A stretch of 52,114 nt of DNA from Rhizobacter sp. (GCF_018780185.1 NZ_JADMJX010000118.1:1-52114); one strand, 5' to 3'; shown: positions 14,611 through 23,428, numbered from the stretch's first letter. Translations and numbers: made by a program. The notes: generated by a model from the sequence alone, not told the origin.

Positions 14611-17579
14611 TGCGATGCCCCGGTGATCAGCAGCTTGTACAACTCGGCAGCTTGCTCTGGGGTGACCCGGCGCCCATAAGCCGGATTTGGTGGAGGCTCT
14701 TCAATCGGGTCAGGGCGCCAATCACGGGAGTCTTCGCCGATCTCTATGCGAGCCAGGCCGCTCTTGACACCATCGAATCGCACGCGTCCGTCAGAGCCGA
14801 GTTTTCCGGTGCGCATGCCGCCGTCAGACATGACTGCCTTCACTTCTGCCCCCAGCACCGGTGAGCCGTCGTGGTAGCGACGTTCGACTTCGACATAGTG
14901 AACCAGTTGCCCCGCCAATCCCTCTGGCAAGGCAGGAATGGTGGCGCCGCCGCTTGCCCCTCCCGCCCAATCATGCGAAGCCGCCTTCACGGTGAATTTG
15001 CCCGAGGTGATGAAGTCGATGTTGCCGCCGTCGAGCACGACCTTGCTGTCCCCACCCACCATCTCAATGCGCTGGCTCGCAGTGATGGTGATCTCGTCGT
15101 TGACCGAGATGACGGTGATGTCCTTGTCGGCCAGGAGTTCCATCTGGTCGGTGTGCGCACGCAGCGAGAGGTTGCCGTTGGCGGCAATGGTTTGCAGTTC
15201 TCCCTGATGCGTGTACAGGCTGGTGGTCTGCCCCGAGATCAGGCTGGCGGTGTGTGCCGCCGCGGCGTGCACGTCGTCTTGCGCCGTCAGGCTGGTGTCT
15301 TGCCCCGAGAAGCTGGCGATCGTGGCGGGGCTAGCGATGACTGCGGCACTCGGCGTATCCAACACCACATACGGCTTGCCAAATTGTTCGACCGGGTCAC
15401 CGGCCTCACGCCCGTTCGCCTTCTTCTCGCTCGCGTGTTTGCCCTGCAGCTTCGGGTCAATGGCCGCGATGAGGCCTTGCAGCGCTTCCTTGTCGGCTGA
15501 CGTGTGACTGGCGAGCTTCATCGCCCCTTGGGCGCTGGCCGCATCGCCCAGCGCCTGCCCCAGTTGCTGTGCCCCCTTGAGCTGGGCCACCGCTTCTTGC
15601 GCATCCATCTGCGTGCCTTGCGCACTGCCATAGGTACCAGCCCGCGCCGTGGTGCTGAGCAGCAGCCCCTCGGCCGCCCGCACGCTGGCCCAGCCATCGG
15701 TGTGGGCGTAGAAACCGCTGCCCAGCCAGGCACCACGTTGGCTGCTCTGTGCGCCCTGGCCAATGATGTGGCCCAGGCTCAGCTCGCTCCACGGGCTGCC
15801 CTGGCTGTGGCTGGCCAGGCGCATGCGCAGCTGGCTGGTGGCGTCGTCGATCACCCATTGGTTAGCACCTTCGCCATCGAGCGTGTGGCTGTGCCAGCCT
15901 GACAGAGTGCCCGGGTGGTTGGCGCCTGAGTCCACACCGGCGGGCCAGGGCAGGGCGTCTTGGCCGTTGTGCAACTGGCCGACGATCAGCGGGCGGTCCA
16001 GGTCACCTTCGACGAACTCGACCAGCACCTCGGTGCCAATGCGCGGCATGAAGACCGCACCCCAGTTGGCGCCGGCGCTGGCTTGGGCCACACGCACCCA
16101 CTGCGAAGCGGCAGCATCACCGGGTGCGTGGCCGGTTTCTTCCTGACCCGGGGTCAGCGGGCCCGAGAGGCCGCCGGCCAGTGGGGCTTGGCCACGTTGC
16201 CAGGGAAACTGGATGCGCACGCGCAGGTCGCGCTCGGTGGTGACGGTGTCTCCCGCGTGGCCGACCACCAGGGCGGTCTGCACACCCAGCGCCACGGGTT
16301 TGGCATGCGCGACGGGCACCAAGGTGGCGGCAGCGGGTGCGGCCTGGAAACGGTTGCGGTAGCTGCCGGCTTCGAGCTCGGTGCGCTTGAGCAACTGCGC
16401 GGCTTCGCTGCCGAGGTTGTTGGCGGCTTCGTGCTGAACGCTGAGTACGACGAACTGGTTGTCGTCACGGCCAGGCAGGCTGCCGTACAGGCTGTGTTCG
16501 GTGAGATGGAAGTTGGCGCCCGGGCTCAGGGTGCGCACGGCGCTGTCGCCATGCAGGCACTTGAACTGGAGCTCGTGGCGAGCCAGCGCGACGGCCGCGC
16601 GGGCGTCGGCCACAGGGCTGTGGGCTCGGTCGTCGCCGTCTTGGTGTTGGGCGAAGCGGCGCTCGCCGCGGCCGTCATAGATCTCGAGCGTGGGCACTTC
16701 GCCTGCCGTGAGGGCGCTCTTCAACTCGGCGCTCACACCAGCAAGCTGGCGCGCGTCCCACGAGGCCTGGGTGATGGCGTTGGGCCGAACACTGCGCTCA
16801 AGTGCAATGGCCGTGATGGTGTCTTCGGGCAAACCGAGGCGGCGCACATCGGGCTTGCCGAAGCGCAAGTTGCCGAGGTCGGGGCGCTGGGCCTTGGCAT
16901 CGCTGAACACCAGGCAGTGTTTGGCGGCCTTGGCTTCGCTCAAGGGCTTGCCGTCGTCGGCGTGTTCGAGCCGCCAGTTCCAGCCCTCTTCGCTGAGCAG
17001 GCGTGCCACGAAAGCGGCGTCGGTCTCTCGGTACTGCGTGGTGGTGCCGCGCCTGGGCGCTGCCTGGAGCGCCTCGGGGCTCAGCTCGAGCTTGAAGTTG
17101 GCTTGCGGGTAGGCGCTCAGTACCGCGCTCACGATCTCGTCAGCGCGCTGGCCGAGGAAGACGCGGCTGTCCTGGCGCAGGCCCAGCAGGTGCGTGAATG
17201 CCACCAACTGCAGACGGTAGCGGGCCAGTCCACCATCGCTGCCGAGTTGGGCAGCCTGGGCGACGTAGCCGTGCCAGGTGCGGTAGCGGCCGTCGGCGCA
17301 CATCAGGCGCAGGCTCATCTGCTCGCCGATCAAGGCCTTGAGCTCCAGGTGGGCGCTGGTGCTCAGGCAGTCGACGGTGGCCAGCAAGGGCGACAGCGGT
17401 TGCACGTCGGTTCCGAGGCCGCTCGTGTCTTCTTGCCATTGCGCACGCTCGACCACGAGCGTGGCGCTGGGCAGCGCCGTTTCCAGCTGCATCAAGCGCT
17501 TTTGCTGGCTGATGCTCAGCAGCGCCTTGAGCCGGCTCAGGCCCTCGGTGGCGGCCTGGGTCATGGTGGCAAGGTTCAT
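14607..17579 (-). CDS. vgrG: VgrG spike protein (TssI), first copy
   Basis: VgrG (990 aa) forms the trimeric spike fired with the Hcp tube. The N-terminal gp27-like part is visible (SDGGLARYRLQLVAFTHLL near residue 120; QYRETDAAFVARLLSEEGWN near 180). It is followed by the gp5 OB-fold signature VRIQFPWQRGQ near 455, WVRVAQASAGANWGA near 510 and EVLVEFVEGDLDRPLIVGQ near 530. A DUF2345 region follows, then a ~100-residue C-terminal extension with a transthyretin-like look (DGSPVLGAEVKAVMSDGGM). The start at 17579 was chosen because GGGAG lies six bases upstream; 25 extra codons are possible but not homologous. It follows tssL by 76 bp, and its stop overlaps the candidate toxin start, which fits a dedicated carrier-cargo pair. 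Confidence 0.95.
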   Translation of the reverse strand: MNLATMTQAATEGLSRLKALLSISQQKRLMQLETALPSATLVVERAQWQEDTSGLGTDVQPLSPLLATVDCLSTSAHLELKALIGEQMSLRLMCADGRYRTWHGYVAQAAQLGSDGGLARYRLQLVAFTHLLGLRQDSRVFLGQRADEIVSAVLSAYPQANFKLELSPEALQAAPRRGTTTQYRETDAAFVARLLSEEGWNWRLEHADDGKPLSEAKAAKHCLVFSDAKAQRPDLGNLRFGKPDVRRLGLPEDTITAIALERSVRPNAITQASWDARQLAGVSAELKSALTAGEVPTLEIYDGRGERRFAQHQDGDDRAHSPVADARAAVALARHELQFKCLHGDSAVRTLSPGANFHLTEHSLYGSLPGRDDNQFVVLSVQHEAANNLGSEAAQLLKRTELEAGSYRNRFQAAPAAATLVPVAHAKPVALGVQTALVVGHAGDTVTTERDLRVRIQFPWQRGQAPLAGGLSGPLTPGQEETGHAPGDAAASQWVRVAQASAGANWGAVFMPRIGTEVLVEFVEGDLDRPLIVGQLHNGQDALPWPAGVDSGANHPGTLSGWHSHTLDGEGANQWVIDDATSQLRMRLASHSQGSPWSELSLGHIIGQGAQSSQRGAWLGSGFYAHTDGWASVRAAEGLLLSTTARAGTYGSAQGTQMDAQEAVAQLKGAQQLGQALGDAASAQGAMKLASHTSADKEALQGLIAAIDPKLQGKHASEKKANGREAGDPVEQFGKPYVVLDTPSAAVIASPATIASFSGQDTSLTAQDDVHAAAAHTASLISGQTTSLYTHQGELQTIAANGNLSLRAHTDQMELLADKDITVISVNDEITITASQRIEMVGGDSKVVLDGGNIDFITSGKFTVKAASHDWAGGASGGATIPALPEGLAGQLVHYVEVERRYHDGSPVLGAEVKAVMSDGGMRTGKLGSDGRVRFDGVKSGLARIEIGEDSRDWRPDPIEEPPPNPAYGRRVTPEQAAELYKLLITGASQ

Positions 17580-17655
17580 TGTTTTCTCCCTCTCCCTATC
17601 TTTGTCTGGCTTACGGTGCCGCTCAGTTTCTTCTTGCAGCGCCCGGTCCAGCAAC

Positions 17656-18447
17656 TCACGGCAAGGTGATGGTCACGTGCGCTGCTTGCGGCGCGAGTTT
17701 CACGACCTCTTGATAAGCCGCCAGGTCGCGCTCGGTGCTGCGTGACAACTGCCAGCGCAGGCCCGTGAAGGCCAGCACGCCGAGCAGCGCAAACACCGAG
17801 CCGATCACCCACAGCGGCACTTCGTTCTTGAGTCGGTTGGTCACCTGATCGGGCGGCGCCCAATGCGGTGCAAAGGCAGCGCGCGAGCCCTTGAGGTGAG
17901 CGATCTCGTCACCCAACCGTGCGGTCAGGTAGTTCAGCTTCTCGCTGCCTTCGATGAGGTACTTGCCCTGGAAGCCCATCAGCAAGCACATGTGAAACAC
18001 CTCGAGGATCTGGATGCGCGACGCGCCCTCGCGCCGCAGCGCTTCGAGCTTGACGAAGAACTGCTCGCCCGCGAGCTGCTCGCCGAAGAACTGCAGTTGC
18101 AGTGGCTGGCGTTGCCAGGCGTCGCGCACCTTGAATTGCGACATCAAGATGAGCTCATCGACGGTTGCGCAAAACGCGTACTTGCACAGGTGCACGTCTT
18201 CGGCCGAGCTGCCCAGCTTGGTGGCGCCGCGCTCCAGGCCCGTGAGGAACTCCTTGATGTGTGAGCGGAAGGTGTCGGCATCGCTCGGGCCTTGTTTGGC
18301 GCGCAGCAAAAACAGCAGGTAGAAGCCGTCATACATGAGGTCAAGCAGCGTGCGCGCTTCACGGGGCGTGCTGCCGCTGGTGGGCGCGAGCGGGCTGGCA
18401 CCACCGGCGTTGAAGAGTGACGGTGGCTGGGTGGCTTGGGCGTTCAT
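17656..18447 (-). CDS. tssL: T6SS inner-membrane protein TssL (DotU)
   Basis: TssL (263 aa) pairs with TssM in the inner membrane. The cytoplasmic DotU domain is recognised by LLDLMYDGFYLLFLLR near residue 35, CKYAFCATVDELILMS near 90 (usual family Asp-Glu-Leu/Ile) and the FHMCLLMGFQGKYLIEG stretch near 155. One transmembrane helix (LWVIGSVFALLGVLAFTGL) lies near residue 220 and a short periplasmic tail follows. The protein ends without an OmpA-type extension, so it is the short form that needs a separate peptidoglycan anchor. The start overlaps the tssK stop by ATGA, and vgrG follows after 76 bp. The gene order tssJ-tssK-tssL matches the standard arrangement. Confidence 0.95.
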   Translation of the reverse strand: MNAQATQPPSLFNAGGASPLAPTSGSTPREARTLLDLMYDGFYLLFLLRAKQGPSDADTFRSHIKEFLTGLERGATKLGSSAEDVHLCKYAFCATVDELILMSQFKVRDAWQRQPLQLQFFGEQLAGEQFFVKLEALRREGASRIQILEVFHMCLLMGFQGKYLIEGSEKLNYLTARLGDEIAHLKGSRAAFAPHWAPPDQVTNRLKNEVPLWVIGSVFALLGVLAFTGLRWQLSRSTERDLAAYQEVVKLAPQAAHVTITLP

Positions 18448-19793
18448 GCGTTGATCGCGATCAGTTCAAGTTTGAGATCGGCCAGGCCGCCGGGTACATA
18501 CAGCGAGACGGCCTGCGCCTGCATCATGCGTTCGTACAGTGCGCCACGCGGTTCGACGGCGAAGTAATAGCTGCCCGGGCGCACCGGAATCGCGGCAGGC
18601 ACCTGCGGTGCATGCGTGAGCGGCACACCGGCCATGGCCGAGAGCACCAGCTTCTCGACGTCTTCGGGGGCGCCGATCTTGAAGCGCAACGGCACGGCTT
18701 CAACCAGCTCGGCCGGTGGCATGGAGGCGCTGACGCCCAGGTAGAGGTTGGTCGCGGCCGTGATCTGCTGGGCGTCGAGCCGGCCCTGGTGGAACGAGGG
18801 GCGAACCTCCGACAGCGCGATGGCGAAGTAGCGCGTGGAGATCACCGTCTCCAGCAGCTCGCGGATGACATGGTCGAGCTTGAAGAAGGCCGGGCCGGGG
18901 TTGGCGTGGTCGTAGGCCGGCAGGTCGGCCAAGGTGAAGCCTTTCGAGAAGGTCATCAAGGCGCCGGCCAGTTCGAGCAGCCGCTGGAACAGGCGCTCCG
19001 GCGGCAGGCCCGGGTGGCGCATCAGGTGCGACAACGATGCGTAAGCCGCGCTGGCGGTGTGCAGCAACCAGAACGAGGCCACGTCACCCGAGCGGAACTC
19101 GATGATGTTCTTCGACGGCTCGCGGTGAAAACCGTAGAGCGCGTCGACTTTGGCCTGCAGCACATCGAGCAGGCGACGCAGGTAGAGAAACATTACCGGC
19201 GAGGCCTGGATGGTGAGCGACGGTGGCACATAACGCGGGTCGAGCTCGAAGCCGCCCGTGGCATTGCGCCGCACACGCAGCACCGGCATGGTCACCAAGT
19301 GGCCGCGCGGTTCGTGCTCGGCCAGCAGCTTCACCGATTTGCCAAGCAGGCTGAGCTGCGCCGCGGTGGCATCGGTGAACTGATCTTCGACGTCTTTCTG
19401 AACCTGGTAGTAGCGCGTGGCCGTGTCGGCCTCTTCGCGTGAAGGTGCGAAGTTGCTGCCGTTGGCGCGCAAGGGTGCCGTGGCGGCGTGCAGCACGACC
19501 TCGTTGCCTTCGGCGAAGGCTGCATCGAGGGCCAGCGGTGCGGGCAGTTCATCTTCGGCCGGTGCGTTGTAGAACTCGCCGTCAGGTAGCACCATCTGCA
19601 GTTCAAGCAATCGCAGGCGACCGGCCTGCAATGCGTCGGTGTCGACCTTGATGCTGCGCACGCCCCAGGCATACGGGTGCAAGCCACGCACGGCCTGCGC
19701 CAGACGCCACTCGTGATACGCGTCTTGCTGCTGGAAGTGCTGAGGCCGCAGGAACAGACCTTCGCCCCAGAGAACCTTTGGTGTCGGAATCAA
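18444..19793 (-). CDS. tssK: T6SS baseplate protein TssK
   Basis: TssK (449 aa) links the baseplate to the TssL/TssM membrane complex. The N-terminal signature KVLWGEGLFLRPQHFQQQD is present at residues ~6-24, followed by FYNAPAEDELP near 92, FLYLRRLLDVLQ near 200 and a FKIGAPEDVEKLV segment near 370. The C-terminal receptor-binding domain ends PGGLADLKLELIAINA. The gene starts with TTG at 19793. That start is favoured because GGAAGG precedes it by six bases and because it puts the HFQ motif at the family's usual distance from the N-terminus. It follows tssJ by 24 bp and overlaps tssL. Confidence 0.96.
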   Translation of the reverse strand: MIPTPKVLWGEGLFLRPQHFQQQDAYHEWRLAQAVRGLHPYAWGVRSIKVDTDALQAGRLRLLELQMVLPDGEFYNAPAEDELPAPLALDAAFAEGNEVVLHAATAPLRANGSNFAPSREEADTATRYYQVQKDVEDQFTDATAAQLSLLGKSVKLLAEHEPRGHLVTMPVLRVRRNATGGFELDPRYVPPSLTIQASPVMFLYLRRLLDVLQAKVDALYGFHREPSKNIIEFRSGDVASFWLLHTASAAYASLSHLMRHPGLPPERLFQRLLELAGALMTFSKGFTLADLPAYDHANPGPAFFKLDHVIRELLETVISTRYFAIALSEVRPSFHQGRLDAQQITAATNLYLGVSASMPPAELVEAVPLRFKIGAPEDVEKLVLSAMAGVPLTHAPQVPAAIPVRPGSYYFAVEPRGALYERMMQAQAVSLYVPGGLADLKLELIAINA

Positions 19794-19817
19794 GTTCTAC
19801 CTTCCAGCAAGAGTTGC

Positions 19818-20471
19818 TTACTTGACGGCACAGGCCGTGCTGTTGAGTTTCATGGCGGCGCTTGTCAGGCCGACGGGTTCGCCAGATGCGACGCTGAGTG
19901 TGCAGGCATGAGCCCCAAGCACGAAGCCCCGGTCGAGCTGAAAAGTCTCGAGCTCGAAGGCATAACGCCAACGTTGCGGGGCAGGTGCGCGAAAGAGTGC
20001 GACCACGCCCACATGCGTGGCCTCGCGCGCCCAACGCTCATTGATCTGCTGTTGTTGCCCTGGCAGCAAGACGACCTCACGACTTTCGATGAGGTCGTCG
20101 GCAAGCGCTTCTTTCTCTTTGGTGTTGTTACCGAAAGTTTCATATGGCGCATTCAGAAAGGCGGTCGGGCTGCGCAGCTTGTACACGCGCACCACGAGTG
20201 ACAAGGAGCGGCCTGCAGCATCGACGTTGAGCGAGTCACTCGCCGCAAGATGCAGCTTCATGCGCCTGGCCGGCTTGGCCGACTCGGGCAGCTCGGGCGC
20301 TTGCGGAACCTCAGGCTTCTTGAAGCCAATCGTTTCCAGTGCCTTGTCACCCATGTTGCCCAGCCCCTCACCGAGCTTGCCGGCGGTTTCGCAACCTGCC
20401 AACGCCATGACCATGCAAAGAGCTGTTGCGCGCGTCAATCGTCTTGTGTGGAACTTGCACCGCTTGGTCAT
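19818..20471 (-). CDS. tssJ: T6SS outer-membrane lipoprotein TssJ
   Basis: TssJ (217 aa) is the outer-membrane lipoprotein that contacts the TssM periplasmic end. The start at 20471 gives an N-terminus MTKRCKFHTRRLTR, a hydrophobic run and lipobox ALAGC with the lipidated Cys at residue 27. Residues ~85-215 hold the beta-sandwich features of the family: LSLVVRVYKLRSPTAFLNAP near 105 and REVVLLPGQQQQI near 145, followed by HVGVVALFRAP. It is the first gene of the leftward operon tssJ-tssK-tssL-vgrG-toxin-immunity-HD. The Shine-Dalgarno is weak and the frame is open for 16 more codons upstream. It shares the divergent intergenic region with the TPR lipoprotein gene. Confidence 0.92.
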   Translation of the reverse strand: MTKRCKFHTRRLTRATALCMVMALAGCETAGKLGEGLGNMGDKALETIGFKKPEVPQAPELPESAKPARRMKLHLAASDSLNVDAAGRSLSLVVRVYKLRSPTAFLNAPYETFGNNTKEKEALADDLIESREVVLLPGQQQQINERWAREATHVGVVALFRAPAPQRWRYAFELETFQLDRGFVLGAHACTLSVASGEPVGLTSAAMKLNSTACAVK

Positions 20472-20740
20472 CTTGGAATTCAATCGTGCCTGATTACTTG
20501 CCGGCAAGGCCCACTGCAACGTGCAGCGAGGCGTTTGAGTTTAAAGGCGCACGATGTTGATTTGTGACCTCGCCCCCCAGGAGAGGGATGCCCTGAGATC
20601 ACTGACTCGGTAACATCGAGTAAGCCCTGCGGGGATCGCAGACTTTTGCGATTTAATCCAGTTTTTGATGCATCTGGTTTCGTGGATGTTCATGTAGTTT
20701 CATAAGCTCGCAACGCGAGTCGAATCGAGGGAGTGGGTTG
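20472..20740. promoter_or_regulatory. divergent promoter region of the two tss operons
   Basis: This 269-bp non-coding gap separates tssJ (leftward) from the TPR lipoprotein-tssBC operon (rightward), so it must carry both promoters. It is more AT-rich than its surroundings. It contains three short inverted repeats: ACTCG-7-CGAGT near 20604-20620, CTGCG-5-CGCAG near 20627-20641 and CTCGC-3-GCGAG near 20706-20718. No convincing sigma-70 pair and no sigma-54 (GG-GC) element could be picked out by eye. The last hairpin lies just before the GGGAG ribosome site of the rightward gene, so it could affect its translation. Regulator identity is unknown. Confidence 0.5.
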
Positions 20741-21364
20741 GTGAAGTTCTCTGTCCTGCATCTGCAGCGGCCTGTGGTCGCATGTCTTCTAGCGAGTGGC
20801 CTGCTGTTTCTTGGCGCCTGCTCCAGCACCCCCAAACCAATCTCGGCGATCATGCCGCCGAGCTACGCCGAGTTGATGGCGTCTGCCGAAGACGCGCACC
20901 GCAAGGGTGGTGTGGTCGAAGCCATGGGCTTCTATGAGAAGGCCACCAAGGCCGACCCCTCCAAGAAGCAACCTTGGGCGCGCATTGCACAAGCGCAGTT
21001 TGATGCGCGCAACTACGGCTCAGCGATCGCCGCGGCCCAAGAGGTCTTGCAGCGCGACACCACTGACGTCACAGCCAAGAGCATCATGGCTGTGAGTGGT
21101 CTTCGAGTTTCGGCCAATGCCCTCGAGCAACTGAGGCTTGCCAACGCACTGGGCGGCAGCACACGCGACGAAGCGCAGGCGCTCGCCCGCATCATGCGTG
21201 ACGCGCTGGGGGAGTCGATTCTTCCTCCGCCCGTGGCTGCTCCGACTGCCAACGAGAAGCCTGTGGTTCGGCCCCCGCCGGTTCGCCGTGCAACACCGAG
21301 CGCTGCTGAGCCGACCCCCGCAGCCGAACCCAAACGCAACCCGTTCGACGCCCTCAAGGGCTGA
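20741..21364 (+). CDS. TPR-containing lipoprotein heading the tssBC operon
   Basis: This is a 207-aa predicted lipoprotein. The GTG at 20741 is preferred over the TTG at 20738 because GGGAG lies seven bases before it. A hydrophobic signal (VVACLLASGLLFLGAC) ends in a lipobox with Cys at residue 27. Residues ~45-150 form about three TPR-like helical pairs (AHRKGGVVEAMGFYEKATKA; WARIAQAQFDARNYGSAIAA). The C-terminus is a Pro/Ala-rich tail ending PKRNPFDALKG. It lies 31 bp before tssB and begins the rightward operon. TPR lipoproteins of this kind recur at this place in betaproteobacterial T6SS loci, as I recall. A scaffold role at the envelope is inference, and no name is assigned. Confidence 0.82.
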   Translation: MKFSVLHLQRPVVACLLASGLLFLGACSSTPKPISAIMPPSYAELMASAEDAHRKGGVVEAMGFYEKATKADPSKKQPWARIAQAQFDARNYGSAIAAAQEVLQRDTTDVTAKSIMAVSGLRVSANALEQLRLANALGGSTRDEAQALARIMRDALGESILPPPVAAPTANEKPVVRPPPVRRATPSAAEPTPAAEPKRNPFDALKG

Positions 21365-21395
21365 GATTCACGCCGTCTGCATCAGAGAGGACATC

Positions 21396-21911
21396 ATGGC
21401 CAAGAAAGACAGTGTTCAAAAGCGCCTCGAGCGTGTTCGCCCCCCGCGCGTTCAGCTCTCCTACGACGTTGAGATCGGTGATGCGATCGAAAGCAAGGAG
21501 CTCCCGTTTGTCATGGGTGTGATGGGCGACTTCACCGGGCAACAAGACCCCAACAACCCGCTGCCTAAGCTGAAAGAACGCAAGTTCGTCAACGTCGACC
21601 TCGACAACTTCGACGAAGTGCTCGATGGCATGGCGCCCAAGGCCAGCTACCGCGTCAAGAACAAGCTGAGCGGCGACGGCGGCGAGTTCGCCGTCAATCT
21701 GCAGTTCAAGTCGCTCGACGATTTCAGCCCCGAGGCCGTGGTTCAGCAAGTGGAGCCGCTGAGAAAGTTGCTGGAGGCACGCACCAAGTTGTCCGACCTG
21801 CGCAACAAGCTGGCTGGCAACGACAAGCTTGAAGACGTGCTGAGCGATGTGCTCAGCAACACCGAGAAGCTCAAGCAGCTCGGCCAAGAAGCCGGCAAGG
21901 ATCAGGAGTAA
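21396..21911 (+). CDS. tssB: T6SS sheath small subunit TssB
   Basis: TssB (171 aa) forms the contractile sheath with TssC in the cytoplasm. The protein begins MAKKDSVQKRLERVRPPRVQ, the usual family opening. It has ELPFVMGVMGDFTG near residue 36, the KLKERKFVNVDLDNFDEVL segment near 55 and LRKLLEARTKLSDLRNKL near 125, the helix that contacts TssC. Length is typical. The ATG at 21396 has AGAGAGGA about six bases upstream; longer frames overlap the TPR lipoprotein gene and were rejected. tssC follows three bases after the stop, so the stoichiometric partners are translated together. Confidence 0.97.
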   Translation: MAKKDSVQKRLERVRPPRVQLSYDVEIGDAIESKELPFVMGVMGDFTGQQDPNNPLPKLKERKFVNVDLDNFDEVLDGMAPKASYRVKNKLSGDGGEFAVNLQFKSLDDFSPEAVVQQVEPLRKLLEARTKLSDLRNKLAGNDKLEDVLSDVLSNTEKLKQLGQEAGKDQE

Positions 21912-21914
21912 GCC

Positions 21915-23402
21915 ATGACCGCAGCATCGCAATCCTCGGGGCAGGCAGCAGCCGCCACCACCGAGCTGGGTTTGCTCGATGACATCGTCGCGCAGAGCAA
22001 GGTCGCCAAGACCACGACCGAACACAACCGCGCAAAAGACATCATTGGCGAGCTCGTCAAGGAGGTGTTGCAAGGCACGGTGGTCGTCTCTGACAACCTG
22101 TCGGCCACGCTGGATGCGCGCGTCGCTGAGCTGGATGCATTGATCTCTGCCCAGCTGAGCGAGGTGATGCACGGGGCCGAGTTCCAGAAGCTCGAGTCGT
22201 CGTGGCGCGGCCTGCACTATCTCTGCAAGCACACCAGCACGGGCGAGCAGATCAAGATCAAGGTCTTCAACACCACCAAGAAAGAACTGGTGCGTGACTT
22301 CAAGACCGCGATCGACTTCGATCAGAGCGCCTTGTTCAAGAAGGTCTACGAAGAGGAGTTCGGCACGTTTGGCGGTGCGCCCTTCGGTGCCTTGATCGGT
22401 GATTTCGACATTGGTCGCCAAGCGGAAGACATGTACTTCATCGAGCAGATGTCGCATGTGGCTGCTGCGGCCCATGCACCATTCATCTCGGCGGGTTCGC
22501 CGGAACTCTTCGGTCTTGAGAGCTTCACCGAAATGGGTCGCCCCCGTGATTTGGCCAAGGTGTTCGACACCGTCGAGTACGCGAAGTGGAAATCATTCCG
22601 CGAAGGCGAAGACTCCCGCTATGTGGGTCTGACGCTCCCCCGGTTCCTGGGGCGTCTGCCCTACAACCCCAAGGATGGTACGACCACCGAGGGATTCAAC
22701 TTCGTCGAGAGTGTTGACGGTGCCGATCACTCGAAGTACCTGTGGGTCAATGCGGCGTATGCGTTTGGTGCGCGCCTCACCGATGCGTTCGAAAACTACG
22801 GGTGGTGTGCTGCGATTCGCGGCGTGGAAGGTGGGGGCTTGGTTGAAGACTTGCCCACCCACACCTTCAAGACGGATGAGGGCGAGATCGCGTTGAAGTG
22901 CCCGACAGAAGTGGCCATCACCGATCGCCGCGAAAAGGAGTTGAGCGACTTGGGGTTCATTCCCCTGGTCCATTGCAAAAACACGGATTACGCGGCGTTT
23001 TTTGCAGCCCAGTCCGCGCAGAAGCCCAAGCGCTATGACTCGGAGTCGGCCAATGCCAATGCTGCGCTCTCGGGTCAATTGCAGTACATCTTCTCGGTGT
23101 GCCGCATCGCGCACTATCTGAAATCGATGATGCGCGACAAGGTTGGCAGCTTCGCCTCCGCCGCCAATGTCGAGGAATACCTCAATCGCTGGATCAGCCA
23201 GTACGTTGTGCACGATGACAACGCCACGCAGGTCACCAAGGCTGCGTACCCGCTCCGCGAGGCCAATGTCCAGGTGTCTGAGGTGCCGGGGCGGCCGGGC
23301 GTTTACCGTGCCGTGTCGTTTATTCGGCCTCACTTTCAACTCGATGAGCTTTCCGTATCCCTTCGGCTTGTCGCTGAGTTGCCGCAATCACAGAAGGGGT
23401 AA
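21915..23402 (+). CDS. tssC: T6SS sheath large subunit TssC
   Basis: TssC (495 aa) is the large sheath protein. Signature segments are ELDALISAQLSEVMH near residue 75, FQKLESSWRGLHYLC near 92, the GALIGDFDIGRQAEDMYFI stretch near 158 and PRFLGRLPYNPKDGTT near 243. Later come NAAYAFGARLTDAFENYGWC near 277 and DFIRP-type conserved ends (VSFIRPHFQLDELSVSLRLV near 470). The N-terminal helix that ClpV binds in other systems should lie within the first 40 residues. It is spaced three bases from tssB and 26 from hcp. There is no truncation or frameshift. Confidence 0.97.
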   Translation: MTAASQSSGQAAAATTELGLLDDIVAQSKVAKTTTEHNRAKDIIGELVKEVLQGTVVVSDNLSATLDARVAELDALISAQLSEVMHGAEFQKLESSWRGLHYLCKHTSTGEQIKIKVFNTTKKELVRDFKTAIDFDQSALFKKVYEEEFGTFGGAPFGALIGDFDIGRQAEDMYFIEQMSHVAAAAHAPFISAGSPELFGLESFTEMGRPRDLAKVFDTVEYAKWKSFREGEDSRYVGLTLPRFLGRLPYNPKDGTTTEGFNFVESVDGADHSKYLWVNAAYAFGARLTDAFENYGWCAAIRGVEGGGLVEDLPTHTFKTDEGEIALKCPTEVAITDRREKELSDLGFIPLVHCKNTDYAAFFAAQSAQKPKRYDSESANANAALSGQLQYIFSVCRIAHYLKSMMRDKVGSFASAANVEEYLNRWISQYVVHDDNATQVTKAAYPLREANVQVSEVPGRPGVYRAVSFIRPHFQLDELSVSLRLVAELPQSQKG

Positions 23403-23428
23403 ACATGCATCAAAAGGGGAAACAATAA

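Noticed and set aside
15960-17669. Rightward 569-codon open frame opposite the first vgrG
   Set aside because: It is antisense to the gp27/gp5 region of VgrG, which is clearly the coding strand.
18451-18464. FNR-like sequence TTGATCGCGATCAG
   Set aside because: It lies inside the tssK coding end, four bases from the tssL ATG, where it encodes conserved C-terminal residues. A promoter here would leave no leader.
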